Assembly (NCBI RefSeq): GCF_023715485.1
Contig: NZ_JAMBOF010000004.1
Location: forward strand, 274,614 to 338,613
Source: Mesobacillus subterraneus
GTDB taxonomy: Bacteria; Bacillota; Bacilli; Bacillales; Cytobacillaceae
Length of the DNA: 64,000 bases
Direction of reading: 5' to 3'
A program made the position numbers and the translations under genes. Below are positions 1-8,624 of the stretch, piece after piece; the stretch's first letter is position 1, and each line of letters opens with the position of its first letter. The notes below the pieces were generated by a model, which saw nothing but the letters and a program-made list of their open reading frames with translations, was not told where the DNA came from and made no database searches.

Positions 1-1
1 T

Positions 2-265
2 CACCTATCACCTGATGCACCGGCTGTTGATATAGCAGGGAAAAACGGGGATATCATTTTTCCTAACGTTTCTTTCAAACAAGCTACTACCTACCTTGCC
101 CTAACGCCTATGACGGTTACGCTGGAGGCAAGAGTGGCGGGAACAAAGAACACTGTGCTGACAATTCCAGAAGTCAGACTTGAACCTAACAACGCGTATT
201 CTATCGTTGCTGTGGGTACTGCAAAAGGTGAACCGCCTCTTGAGGTGCTTTTATTACAGGGTTGA
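2..265 (+). CDS. C-terminal part of a DUF4397-domain protein (5' end outside window)
   Basis: An open frame runs from the window edge to a TGA at 263-265. The visible residues begin HLSPDAPAVDI, which resembles the opening signature of the DUF4397 domain, a beta-sandwich found in secreted or cell-wall proteins of Bacillales. About 87 residues are visible, ending VLLLQG. A GC-rich hairpin follows at once. The function of DUF4397 proteins is not established; an extracellular location is typical of the family but cannot be checked because the N-terminus is missing. Confidence 0.75.
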   Translation, partial: HLSPDAPAVDIAGKNGDIIFPNVSFKQATTYLALTPMTVTLEARVAGTKNTVLTIPEVRLEPNNAYSIVAVGTAKGEPPLEVLLLQG

Positions 266-299
266 TGAGGGGCCGGTCATCCGGCCTCATTCCATTTTA
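266..299 (+). terminator. Rho-independent terminator of the DUF4397 gene
   Basis: A GC-rich hairpin (GGCCGG / CCGGCC arms around a TCAT loop, with flanking GAGG/CCTC pairing) begins directly after the stop codon and is followed by a short T-containing stretch (CATTTT). The tail is modest. Confidence 0.6.
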
Positions 300-315
300 A
301 GAGCATAGCTGAAAT

Positions 316-343
316 GAAAAAGGTACTCCCTTGGGAGCACCTT
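316..343 (-). terminator. Rho-independent terminator of ypmS
   Basis: Read on the minus strand, AAGGTGCTCCC pairs with GGGAGTACCTT around an AA loop and is followed by a T run. It overlaps the ypmS stop codon and ends the leftward ypmS transcript, facing the terminator of the DUF4397 gene. Confidence 0.8.
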
Positions 344-923
344 AGTCAGCTGGAACAAGCAATGTAATTTTAATATTATCTTTTTTCAGGTCGAATTCAT
401 TTACACGAACCTTAATATCACTCTTGAGCTTAAGCCTTTGCATCGAAACATAGACTCTTTCCTCTTCAGGCTGTATGTTGACGGCCTCAGGCAAATCATA
501 GCTGTCACTGACGAATTTTAGCACGGTCGAAACAGGAAGGCGCAGCTTACCGACCGAAATCTCCCTTTGGTTAAGGATCAGATCCCCATTTTTCAGTGCC
601 TGCGGCTCGAATGTCAGCCTTAATTCCAGTTCCTGACTGAATAGAGGGAGAGTTCCATAAAGCTCAACTTCATCAGTCAGCAAAACCTGATAGTCGATAC
701 TGCTTTTTTTGCCTTCTTCCTCGATATAGTGATTGATCACCCTGTTCAGATCACGCTTGTTTGTTGATACTTGAAAAGCAACATCATCGGAATCTGCACT
801 TTTCTTCGCAGGTTCTATCTTTGATTCCTCCGCTGGAGAAACTGCCAAGATCCATAAAAACAGGATTGCTGCGACAATTATTCCCAGTAAAATAAAAAAT
901 CCAATTTTCCATCTGTTTTTCAT
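342..923 (-). CDS. ypmS: YpmS family membrane-anchored protein (DUF2140)
   Basis: A 193-residue protein with one N-terminal membrane anchor (about residues 5-26) followed by a soluble, presumably extracytoplasmic domain rich in beta-type segments. The start at 923 (MKNRWKIGFF) is chosen over an ATG 12 codons upstream because an AGGAG sequence lies about 11 bases before it, and because the anchor then begins at the N-terminus, as usual in the family. It is the last gene of the ypmQ-ypmR-ypmS block that is also seen in B. subtilis. No catalytic motif is visible; the role is unknown. Confidence 0.75.
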   Translation of the reverse strand: MKNRWKIGFFILLGIIVAAILFLWILAVSPAEESKIEPAKKSADSDDVAFQVSTNKRDLNRVINHYIEEEGKKSSIDYQVLLTDEVELYGTLPLFSQELELRLTFEPQALKNGDLILNQREISVGKLRLPVSTVLKFVSDSYDLPEAVNIQPEEERVYVSMQRLKLKSDIKVRVNEFDLKKDNIKITLLVPAD

Positions 924-1073
924 CAATCTTGTAGCTCCTCTTCCCTTGCTATTTTCCATTGCTGTTTTAACAGATTATTATTTATACATTTCCCCATATT
1001 CCTTAGCAATGAACTACTAAAACCATAAAAATTCACATTTTTTTTATGATTAGAAGGAATATCAACAAATCAA

Positions 1074-1868
1074 TTACTCAATGACTTGCTGGTCAAGGAT
1101 CTCATACACCCGGTCAGCGATCAGTTGGTAACCCCTGTCATTTGGATGAAAATAATCCGTGTAAAGCAAATTCTCTTCATTATTAAGGAAAATATCATGA
1201 ATATCAACAAAGTAAGCATTCCGATCGTTCTCAACGATTAGCCGACTTTTTCCATTCCACTCGTCTACAATTTGATTCATTTCCTTCACATCTGCAAACC
1301 AATTATAAAAGGGATTATACAGACCGATTAATATAATCGGTGCTTCGGGATTGTGGATTCGGATCTTTGAGAATATGGTCTGAAGGTTTTCCTCGAAAAC
1401 TTTTTCTTCTGCTTTGAAATAGTTCAGTTTCAAGCTGGAGAAATTCTCTTTTACCACTTTCATCAAATCGTTTCCGCCAATCGTCAAGATGATCAGATCC
1501 GCATCCTGAATGGACGATTGCATATTCTTGCTTTCCAGCCTCGCAAGCAGCTGGTCTGCCCTGTTTCCCCTGACCCCAAAATTTTCAAAGTTTGCATTCT
1601 TGATCGTCTTTTCTTTTTCTAGCTGGTCGGCGAGATATGGTATATACCCTCCGGAATTTGTACTGTCCCCGACACCCTGGGTAAGTGAATCACCTGCGGC
1701 GACAATATGTAAATCCTTCGGGAAAAATGAATCCGGCAGGGCATTCTTCAATTCCACTCCCGTTTCCTTAACTTTATTAAAGTTCCCTTTTTGCAAGCTG
1801 TCAATCTGGCTGCATGAGACTAATAAGACGGCCAGACAGAAATAAAGTAAGGTGAGTTTTTTCTTCAA
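1074..1868 (-). CDS. ypmR: SGNH/GDSL-family lipoprotein hydrolase YpmR
   Basis: A 264-residue lipoprotein with signal peptide and lipobox (LLVSC, Cys at about 19), followed by an SGNH hydrolase domain. The family blocks are visible: GDSLTQGVGD (nucleophile Ser), GGNDLMK, and DYFHPNDRGY near the C-terminus with the catalytic Asp and His. It is probably an esterase or lipase acting outside the membrane; the substrate is unknown. The start is TTG at 1866-1868, with AGGTGA about 6 bases upstream. It lies between ypmS and ypmQ on the same strand, as in B. subtilis. Confidence 0.85.
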   Translation of the reverse strand: MKKKLTLLYFCLAVLLVSCSQIDSLQKGNFNKVKETGVELKNALPDSFFPKDLHIVAAGDSLTQGVGDSTNSGGYIPYLADQLEKEKTIKNANFENFGVRGNRADQLLARLESKNMQSSIQDADLIILTIGGNDLMKVVKENFSSLKLNYFKAEEKVFEENLQTIFSKIRIHNPEAPIILIGLYNPFYNWFADVKEMNQIVDEWNGKSRLIVENDRNAYFVDIHDIFLNNEENLLYTDYFHPNDRGYQLIADRVYEILDQQVIE

Positions 1869-1982
1869 TCTTGTTCACCTGCCTTTAAAAGTAATCCCAT
1901 TATATCACTTAGACCAACTCCATTAAATTTTAATGGATGAACCTGCGTCTCTCTATACTTATATTATAATCAAAAGGCAAAA

Positions 1983-2007
1983 AAACAGGCCACATATGCG
2001 GCCTATT
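1983..2007 (-). terminator. Rho-independent terminator of ypmQ
   Basis: An 18-bp near-palindrome (AGGCC...GGCCT arms around a CATATG centre) read on the minus strand is followed by seven T residues. It sits over the ypmQ stop codon. Confidence 0.8.
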
Positions 2008-2581
2008 GAAGTGCTTTAATATCTTCGATTATTTGTTCAAATGGGACTTCCTTCAGTCCTGTATAGTACTTTCTCATATTACCGTCCTGATCGACAAGAT
2101 AAAAATCAGTTCCATGGATGACCTGGTCACCTGTCTCTGGTTTCTTAACTAATGTCTTAAAATTTTCAAGAGCAAATTTTTCAATTTCTTCCTGGGTGTA
2201 TCCTGTCAGGAAGGACCAATTTGCGAAATCGATATTAAACTTTTTCCCGTACTCTGTTAAGATCTCAGGGCTGTCGACTGAAGGGTCCACACTGAAGGAA
2301 ACAATTTCAACATCCTCAAGCCCTTCCTCTTTAATCATATCCTGCAGCTTTGCCATATTCGCGGTCATTGGCGGGCATACATCCGCACAGTTTGTGAACA
2401 CAAAATCAGCAACCCAGACTTTACCCTTTAAATCTTTTTTTCCAAAGGCTTCGCCTTCATGGTTTGTAAAAGAAAAATCCTCAATTGGATAATTCTTGGC
2501 ATCTTTAAGGCCGCCATTTCCACAGCCTGCAACAAATACAATTAAAACAGCAAAAATGATGAACAAAATATTCTTTTTCAT
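2003..2581 (-). CDS. ypmQ: SCO1/SenC-type copper chaperone lipoprotein YpmQ
   Basis: A 192-residue thioredoxin-fold lipoprotein. It has a hydrophobic signal, a lipobox (FVAGC), the copper-binding CxxxC motif (TNCADVCPPM) and the conserved downstream His (VIHGTDFYLVDQDG). Proteins of this family deliver copper to the CuA site of cytochrome c oxidase or act as thiol reductants outside the membrane. The start at 2581 (MKKNILFII) is preferred to an upstream ATG, because AGGTGATT lies just before it and a signal peptide then starts at residue 1. A terminator follows. Confidence 0.88.
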   Translation of the reverse strand: MKKNILFIIFAVLIVFVAGCGNGGLKDAKNYPIEDFSFTNHEGEAFGKKDLKGKVWVADFVFTNCADVCPPMTANMAKLQDMIKEEGLEDVEIVSFSVDPSVDSPEILTEYGKKFNIDFANWSFLTGYTQEEIEKFALENFKTLVKKPETGDQVIHGTDFYLVDQDGNMRKYYTGLKEVPFEQIIEDIKALQ

Positions 2582-2685
2582 AGAATCACCTGCATTCTCT
2601 CTGATAATCTCCACAACCATTCTAGCAGACGGATTTGAGAGAAGAAAGAAAAAGATGCGTTAAAAATGTGAATTCAGCAGTACAA

Positions 2686-3660
2686 TTAGACTAAATCACT
2701 TCTATTTTGGGAGTTTTTCATCGTTTTGTAGAAGTCCTTGATAAACTCGGTATAAGGGAAATTGAGAGCTACTTTGTGGACTGGATAATCTACTTTGTCT
2801 ACTGTGTTCCTGAAATCTCCAATGCTCTGTCCAAATGCTTCACCAAGATTCACGATAATTTTTACTGGAATATCACGGTATGTCATGTGCTCATCATTCA
2901 CAACTGCCCAAAATGTTAGCACATCATGCAGAGGAGCGCCTGTTAAGCCCGGCGTCCTGGTCTTATAAAATTTGTAGTAATAATCGAACATTGGTTTTAC
3001 TAATTTTCCCACCTTGCTGCCGACCGCCTGGTAATGGGTGTCAAGCTCATTGATTAACGCCGGTGTCACGATTGCCCCGCTTGTAACATTCAATGGTATG
3101 ATTTTCACTTTATTCTTTGCCTGAGTGAGGACAATATTAGCTGCATAAGGATCTCCATGAAAATTCGCCTCTGCAACCGGGGTAACATTTCCCGGTTCAT
3201 TGAATGCCCCGCCCATTAGATAAAACTCCTTAACCTTTTTCATCGTTTCAGGATAAAGTATGAACGCAGCAGCTAGCGAAGATAATCTCCCTACATTCAC
3301 GATAATAATTTCATTTGGATTTTTTTCGATGATTTCCTGGATACCATGAAAATTCTCAATCGAAACATCAATATCAATGTCTGGAATGATTGGTCCTAAC
3401 CCTTCAACCCCATGGACGTCGGGATAATACTCAGGCAGATTTCCTGTCAGCGGCAGTTCTGCTCCTGCAAAAACAGGTACATCACGTATGCCGGTAAGCT
3501 CTTGTATATAGGCCGCATTTCGTAGTGCATCCTGCTTGGACACATTTCCATAATCGGCGACTACTCCGACGATTTGGAGTTCTTTATTAAAGAATGCATA
3601 AACAATCGCGATATTATCATCAATTCCAAAATCACTAAAAAAAAGCACTTTTTTTGCCAT
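2686..3660 (-). CDS. Nucleoside hydrolase (IUNH family)
   Basis: A 324-residue protein of the inosine/uridine-preferring nucleoside hydrolase family, which cleaves the N-glycosidic bond of ribonucleosides for base salvage. The N-terminal calcium and ribose site reads FSDFGIDDNIAIV, a variant of the usual DTDPGxDD in which the first Asp is replaced. A later conserved block includes FYLMGGAFN. The start ATG at 3660 is chosen over a GTG three codons upstream, because the AGAAGGGGG box lies 8 bases before the ATG but touches the GTG. The gene stands alone, with repeats upstream. Substrate preference cannot be read from the sequence. Confidence 0.82.
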   Translation of the reverse strand: MAKKVLFFSDFGIDDNIAIVYAFFNKELQIVGVVADYGNVSKQDALRNAAYIQELTGIRDVPVFAGAELPLTGNLPEYYPDVHGVEGLGPIIPDIDIDVSIENFHGIQEIIEKNPNEIIIVNVGRLSSLAAAFILYPETMKKVKEFYLMGGAFNEPGNVTPVAEANFHGDPYAANIVLTQAKNKVKIIPLNVTSGAIVTPALINELDTHYQAVGSKVGKLVKPMFDYYYKFYKTRTPGLTGAPLHDVLTFWAVVNDEHMTYRDIPVKIIVNLGEAFGQSIGDFRNTVDKVDYPVHKVALNFPYTEFIKDFYKTMKNSQNRSDLV

Positions 3661-3831
3661 ACCGGACACCCCCTTCTAAAATTATATTGAAGGTGCAGAA
3701 AATAATGGCAAAAACTTTAAAAGCCCTGAAATTTACTTAACGGGTTAACTTTAAAGGTTCAAAAAATGTAAAACACATATGAAAATGTTTTTTAATTTAG
3801 TAAGAAGCCTTTTCCTTAATTGAGTCACTAA

Positions 3832-4062
3832 GTTAAGCGGAGATTTTTCGGTTAGTTTGCAGAATTGAGCTGGTTAGGGGTATATAAGCGGAAATTTTCC
3901 GATTAAGCAAAGCAAAATTAATCATTTTCACGTTTTTCGAGTTAATAGTCGGAATATTTCCGTCTATTCAAGCTATTTTCGATGCTATTTCCAGATTAAG
4001 AGAAACTTCTCCGCTTATTTATCAAACTCGCTTTAGCGTCTAATGAACGGTTAAAGATTACG
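3832..4062. repeat. Degenerate 51-bp-period tandem array with GCGGAAATTTTCCGC-like palindromes
   Basis: Four related units occur in this intergenic stretch. The CGG-rich core starts near 3838, 3889, 3950 and about 4001, giving spacings of 51, 61 and 51 bases. Each unit begins with a TTAAG/TTAATAG-type junction followed by a short palindrome: GCGGAGATTTTTCGG, GCGGAAATTTTCCG, TCGGAATATTTCCG, GAGAAACTTCTC. No open frame with a ribosome binding site is present. The rest of the 3661-4217 gap is AT-rich and ends in a strong hairpin. Confidence 0.6.
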
Positions 4063-4086
4063 AGTTTAGTGAAAATAGGAAAATTC

Positions 4087-4125
4087 AAAAAAGGCTAAGA
4101 GATGCAAATATCTCTAAGCCTTTTT
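4087..4125. terminator. Bidirectional Rho-independent terminator
   Basis: AAAAGGCTAAGAGAT pairs with ATCTCTAAGCCTTTT around a GCAAAT loop, with an A run on one side and a T run on the other. It lies about 90 bases downstream of the sensor kinase and can serve both strands. Confidence 0.8.
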
Positions 4126-4217
4126 AATTGTGAAATATTCTAAGAAGTTTATGTGATTTGCTATTTGATATGGTCTGCGATTACCGTTTTGCACCTCACA
4201 AGTAAAGCCGTTAACAT

Positions 4218-5843
4218 TTACTCAGGGCTTTCTGAAAATATCGGGACCATTATCTCAAAGGTAGTTCCTTCTCCTTTTTTGCTTGAGACCTTTATATGTC
4301 CTTTCATCCGCTCAACAATCTGGTAACAGACCATCAAACCCATGCCCGTACCGCGCTCCTTCAACGAATAAAATGCTGTTCCCAGCCTGGAAAGTTCCTC
4401 CTCAGTCATTCCTATACCGGTATCCCGGATGATGAAAACTCCATAAGTACCCTGTTTTTCTAAAATCAGGCTTAGCTTTCCGCCGTCTTTCATCGCCTCG
4501 ATGCCGTTTTTCAGGATATTGATCAGCACTTGTTTTAATTCGTTTTTATTGCCCCTTATCTTAACATTCGTTTTCAACTCCGTATGCAGGGAAATATTCT
4601 TCGACATCATTGAATACGAGGTCATCAGGTCCATTACCTTTTCTGCCATATCCCTGCTGTCTATGAGTTCAAGTTTGCCAAGATCAGGTTTTGCTAGGCT
4701 TAGATAATCATTGATAATGGTTTCAGCTCTGTTTAATTCCTCGATCATAAGCTTCAAAAACATATGCTCTTCTTCACTCATATCTTTCGCGAGGAAAATC
4801 TGCAGAAAACCTTTAACTACAGTCATGGGATTCCTGATTTCATGGGCAACAGATGCCGCCAACTGTCCAATGGCATTCATTTTTTCCGCTCTCTGCAGCT
4901 CCTGTTGTAATTTCGTCCGCTCAAATATATCTTCCATTGTGTTTATCGCTTCTTCTAAGAGCAGTGAATCTCGATCCTTGAGCGAAGTTTGGCCTAATTG
5001 CTTTGAAGCCGCCGATACTCTTTCGAATAATTGTGAAAGCTGGGATGCCATTTCATTAAAGCGGTCGCTCAACAAGCTCAACTCTGATTGGTCATGCACC
5101 GGCAAGCGGACGCTAAAATTTCCTGAACTGATTTCTTTTATGCCGTAAAACAAATCATTTACTGGCTTCAGTACTTTTTTAAAACCCCAATTCAACACCA
5201 AATATACGCCAACAAGAAGAAAGGCCATTTCCAAAAGCAGGATAAACAATATTTCCGCCTGGTTTTCCCTTATGACAGAAGCTTTTGAGTCTATGCCGAG
5301 AATGGCTACGACGTCTCCCTTTTCATCAATAATGGGGGCAAAGGAAGAAATCCAAGTTCCGTATTGATCATCAAATATATCTGTACTCGCGATGGACTTA
5401 TTGTCTCTGGCCTCTCTATAGCCACTTAAAAATTCTTCTCCAGCATCATAATACATCAGCGAGTTAAAAGAGTACTCTTTATAAATATCGGACGCTGCCA
5501 GGACATAAACCTTGTTATTATGGTACTCCTGCGGCAAGATAAGATATGCTCCAAGGAAGGAATTACTCTTATCACCGACCATCGTGAGCAGCTTCACAAG
5601 CCGGATGGTTGAGGAATTATTTATATCTCTAAATTCAGCAGCCTGTTTAATATCATCAGGAGAAAAAGTGGATGACCAGAGGCCAGCCACCCCCTCAACT
5701 CTGTCCTCCATTTTGTTTTTCAGCTGTTTGGACTGCAGGTAAAAACTGCTTCCGATCGTAGATACAACAACAATCGTGGTGATCAAGAACGAAAACATCA
5801 ATATTTTATTGAACAATGGTAAGTCCTTTAAATTGAGCTTCAT
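4218..5843 (-). CDS. Orphan membrane sensor histidine kinase
   Basis: About 541 residues from the start at 5843. Order: TM1 (about 14-37), an extracytoplasmic sensor of about 160 residues (Cache-like by layout), TM2 (about 198-220), HAMP (about 221-272), a coiled linker, the HisKA H-box AHEIRNPMTVVKG (phospho-His about 334), then the HATPase N-box (VLINILKNGIEAM), G1 (DTGIGM) and G2 (GTGMGL). The layout resembles the sporulation and stress kinases of Bacillus. No response regulator is adjacent. The frame is open to a TTG at 5927 without a ribosome binding site; ATG 5843 has only a weak GGAACGGA upstream, so the exact start is uncertain. Confidence 0.82.
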   Translation of the reverse strand: MKLNLKDLPLFNKILMFSFLITTIVVVSTIGSSFYLQSKQLKNKMEDRVEGVAGLWSSTFSPDDIKQAAEFRDINNSSTIRLVKLLTMVGDKSNSFLGAYLILPQEYHNNKVYVLAASDIYKEYSFNSLMYYDAGEEFLSGYREARDNKSIASTDIFDDQYGTWISSFAPIIDEKGDVVAILGIDSKASVIRENQAEILFILLLEMAFLLVGVYLVLNWGFKKVLKPVNDLFYGIKEISSGNFSVRLPVHDQSELSLLSDRFNEMASQLSQLFERVSAASKQLGQTSLKDRDSLLLEEAINTMEDIFERTKLQQELQRAEKMNAIGQLAASVAHEIRNPMTVVKGFLQIFLAKDMSEEEHMFLKLMIEELNRAETIINDYLSLAKPDLGKLELIDSRDMAEKVMDLMTSYSMMSKNISLHTELKTNVKIRGNKNELKQVLINILKNGIEAMKDGGKLSLILEKQGTYGVFIIRDTGIGMTEEELSRLGTAFYSLKERGTGMGLMVCYQIVERMKGHIKVSSKKGEGTTFEIMVPIFSESPE

Positions 5844-6057
5844 ATGTACATTGTCACAATCCGTTCCATTCAAGAGTGAATTAATGAGATTATTCGACGT
5901 AATGACATAAAAATCCTGTTTAAACAAGGATTTTCCCAGAAAACTTTAAGGTAATTCAAATACAATTGACGCTATGATTAATTTTTAACATGGAATTTAG
6001 TGGCTCTCAAATTTTATTTTCCAGACGAAAAATGACCATCTAAGCGAACAAATAGAT

Positions 6058-6088
6058 AAAAAAATCCTGAACCAGATGATTCAGGACC
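6058..6088 (-). terminator. Rho-independent terminator of the DegV-family gene
   Basis: On the minus strand TCCTGAATCA pairs with the following TGGTTCAGGA and is followed by seven T residues, just after the stop codon of the DegV gene. Confidence 0.8.
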
Positions 6089-6093
6089 CTGTT

Positions 6094-6936
6094 CTATTCG
6101 AAGTAATACATAAAACCTATTGCACCTGCACCAGTGTGGGTGCTTACGATAGGTGTGGTTTCCTCGATGGCGAAAGCTCCATACCCTGTGGATTCATTTA
6201 TTGCCTCTTTAACCCTAACAGCCAAATCCAAACCTTCCGCATGCACCAGTCCTACACCTTTAATTGTCTTTCCTTTTACATCCTCGACAAACTGGTTTCT
6301 AAGGAATTTCACGACCTGTGAATGGCTTCTAGCCTTGGAAACAGGTGTGTATTCCCCTCCTTCCAGTGAAGCAATTGGTTTGATATTCAAAAGGGAACCG
6401 ATCATAGCCTTGCCTTTTCCGATTCGGCCGCCTTTTACCAAATTTTCAAGTGTATCGACCACAACGAACAAGCGAGTGTGGGCACGGACCTTATCCAGTC
6501 TCTTCAAAATTTCCTCGGCTGTTTTGCCCTCGGCAGCCATTTCTGCTGCCTCTAGAACCTGGAAAGCCAATCCCTTGGAAATAAAACGGGAATCGACTAC
6601 GTTCACTTTTGCACTTGTCATTTGCGCAGCACTTTCTGCAGAACGTACAGTTCCGCTCATGCCGCCGGTCATGTGGATAGAAATTATCTCATACCCTTCA
6701 CTGCCAAACTGGTCATACACCTTCATAAATTCACCAGCAGGCGGCTGGGAGCTTTTTGGCAATTCAGGTGAAGCTTTCATTTTTTCCATGAATTCTTTTG
6801 GAGTAATGTCCACCCTATCCAAATAGTTCTCATCATTAATGGAAATAGATAATGGGACAACAATAATGCCCATATTTTTGATGATTTCATCATTCAGGTC
6901 ACAGGTAGAATCCGTGACAATTTTAATTTTAGCCAT
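6094..6936 (-). CDS. DegV family fatty-acid-binding protein
   Basis: A 280-residue DegV protein. Family marks are the N-terminal KIVTDSTCDL, a SQPPAGEF segment, and the C-terminal THTGAGAIGFMYY. DegV/FakB-type proteins bind a fatty acid in a cleft between two alpha/beta domains, and some present it to the FakA kinase. The start is ATG 6936, preceded by AGGATG; an upstream frame extension of 35 codons has no ribosome binding site. A second DegV paralog lies at 42600-43448. Which lipid is bound cannot be inferred. Confidence 0.88.
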   Translation of the reverse strand: MAKIKIVTDSTCDLNDEIIKNMGIIVVPLSISINDENYLDRVDITPKEFMEKMKASPELPKSSQPPAGEFMKVYDQFGSEGYEIISIHMTGGMSGTVRSAESAAQMTSAKVNVVDSRFISKGLAFQVLEAAEMAAEGKTAEEILKRLDKVRAHTRLFVVVDTLENLVKGGRIGKGKAMIGSLLNIKPIASLEGGEYTPVSKARSHSQVVKFLRNQFVEDVKGKTIKGVGLVHAEGLDLAVRVKEAINESTGYGAFAIEETTPIVSTHTGAGAIGFMYYFE

Positions 6937-7177
6937 AAACTCACATCCTATCAAAAAAACACTACTACTATTATACATGTTCCTAAATGCAAATAAAAAT
7001 ATTCTATCTCTTCCAGATTTTATAAAAGCAAAGCTTGGCATCTTTGATAAATTTGCAGCGTTCTCGAATTCTTTTGAGTTACATCATAAATAAAGCAATA
7101 CAGAAGAAAAAGGTAAAAAGTTATATAAAATAACAAGGTATGAAAACATCTTAAAAAAGGGTCTTTATAAAAGAACA

Positions 7178-7201
7178 AAAGCGCCATTATAGGCGCTTCA
7201 A
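7178..7201 (-). terminator. Rho-independent terminator of ypmP
   Basis: On the minus strand AAGCGCC / GGCGCTT pair around a TATAAT loop and are followed by TTTTGTTCTTTT, shortly after the ypmP stop. Confidence 0.75.
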
Positions 7202-7211
7202 AGATAAAACC

Positions 7212-7463
7212 TTATGCGTTATTTTTCAGCTCGGCCGATTTGAATAATTGTTCAAAATCCGGCCATTTCATAACTCTTTTTAAATACTCTTTGAATGAAT
7301 AAAACTTCCTTGCGTTTCGTTCCTGATAGATCGCTGTTATGAAAGTTTGCAAACGGACTTGGATCATAAAATAATAGGGACTCTCTTCTTCTAACACAGG
7401 AATTTCCACGACTTTAACCTTCTGTCCAACAACATTTTTGAACTCTAGGCTTTTGAATAACAA
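7212..7463 (-). CDS. ypmP: YpmP family protein (DUF2535)
   Basis: An 83-residue protein whose length and sequence style (MLFKSLEFKNVVGQKVKV...) match YpmP of B. subtilis, a member of DUF2535 with no known function. The start is TTG at 7461-7463, with a GAGGA sequence about 8 bases upstream. In B. subtilis ypmP lies beside ilvA; here the hyp-tat locus separates the two, so this gene marks the left edge of that insertion. Confidence 0.75.
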   Translation of the reverse strand: MLFKSLEFKNVVGQKVKVVEIPVLEEESPYYFMIQVRLQTFITAIYQERNARKFYSFKEYLKRVMKWPDFEQLFKSAELKNNA

Positions 7464-7622
7464 AATATCAATCCTCTTTTATACCCGTTTGATTATATTA
7501 TACCCTAAATCACGGTCGAAATGTGTCTGATTGCGCGGATAAATAAATTTTTTTATGGAGTTTACCGGACAATAAAATCCTTGTTACATTCTTATCTATC
7601 CTTTTGCTGAGTCCTTGCGAAA

Positions 7623-8624
7623 TTAACATATCCTTGGCAGCATCGTCCCTGCAAGCCTAGACAGCAGCCTTTTTGAACCAAGAGGAGTCTCTAAAAGCAG
7701 CCGCCCTTTTTCTGTGCCGGTCACTTCTCCAATAACAACAGAATCCTTGCCTTCCGGAAAACATGTAAGTATTTCAAGTATATTTTCTTTCTCGTCAGCT
7801 GAAACAATCAGTATTGCTTTCCCCTCGTTCGCTAAATACAATGGATCGTACCCTATAAGGTCGCACATCCCATGTACCTGATCTTTTACAGGTAAAAGCT
7901 CCTCTTTTATAAGGATGTCCAAAGAAAAATCCTCTGCGAGTTCTACTAGAGCAGTAGCAACCCCCCCGCGGGTAGGATCCCGGACAATTTGTACACCTTC
8001 ACTGTTTTGATAGACTTTATCCAGCATTTTGTTCAAAGAAGCGCAATCACTTTTGACCGGTACATTGATGCCCAGATCACCCCTAGCTGCAAGAACGGCA
8101 ATCCCGTGATCACCGATTGTTCCAGTCACAATCACAGCATCTCCTTCTTTGAAGGAGAGTCTGTTGCCAAAGCTCCGGGAATAAGCTCCGATCCCGGTGG
8201 TATTTATATACACGCCATCTGCGCTGCCGCGTTCTACTACTTTTGTATCCCCGGCAACTATTTTGACACCTGCCTTACATGCTTCTTCAGCCATATCCTC
8301 TGCGATTTTCTTGAGGTCACTTATCGGAAACCCTTCCTCGATCACGAAACCGCAGGTAATATATAAAGGTATTGCTCCGCTTACAGCTAAATCATTGACG
8401 GTTCCGGCAACAGCAAGCTTCCCGATTGATCCACCCGGGAAGAAAATTGGCTTTATCACAAAGGAATCCGTCGTTACCGCTGCCAGGCTGCCTGGAATGT
8501 CCACGACTGAAGCATCAAACAACGATTCTTCATTATTTCCAAATATCTTCACAAATACATCCTTAATCAATCGGTGGCTTAACTCACCGCCATCGCCATG
8601 AGCCAGGCTGATTATTTTTCCCAT
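7623..8624 (-). CDS. hypE: Hydrogenase maturation protein HypE (carbamoyl dehydratase)
   Basis: A 333-residue HypE. HypE takes the carbamoyl group from HypF onto its C-terminal Cys and dehydrates it with ATP to a thiocyanate, the source of the CN ligands of the NiFe-hydrogenase active site. The C-terminus reads PRIC, which supplies the essential terminal Cys. The N-terminal HGDGGELSHRLI and the ATP-binding AGTVNDLAVSGA segment place it in the PurM-like family. Its start overlaps the hypD stop (TAATG), indicating translational coupling. It is the last gene of the maturation operon. Confidence 0.95.
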   Translation of the reverse strand: MGKIISLAHGDGGELSHRLIKDVFVKIFGNNEESLFDASVVDIPGSLAAVTTDSFVIKPIFFPGGSIGKLAVAGTVNDLAVSGAIPLYITCGFVIEEGFPISDLKKIAEDMAEEACKAGVKIVAGDTKVVERGSADGVYINTTGIGAYSRSFGNRLSFKEGDAVIVTGTIGDHGIAVLAARGDLGINVPVKSDCASLNKMLDKVYQNSEGVQIVRDPTRGGVATALVELAEDFSLDILIKEELLPVKDQVHGMCDLIGYDPLYLANEGKAILIVSADEKENILEILTCFPEGKDSVVIGEVTGTEKGRLLLETPLGSKRLLSRLAGTMLPRIC

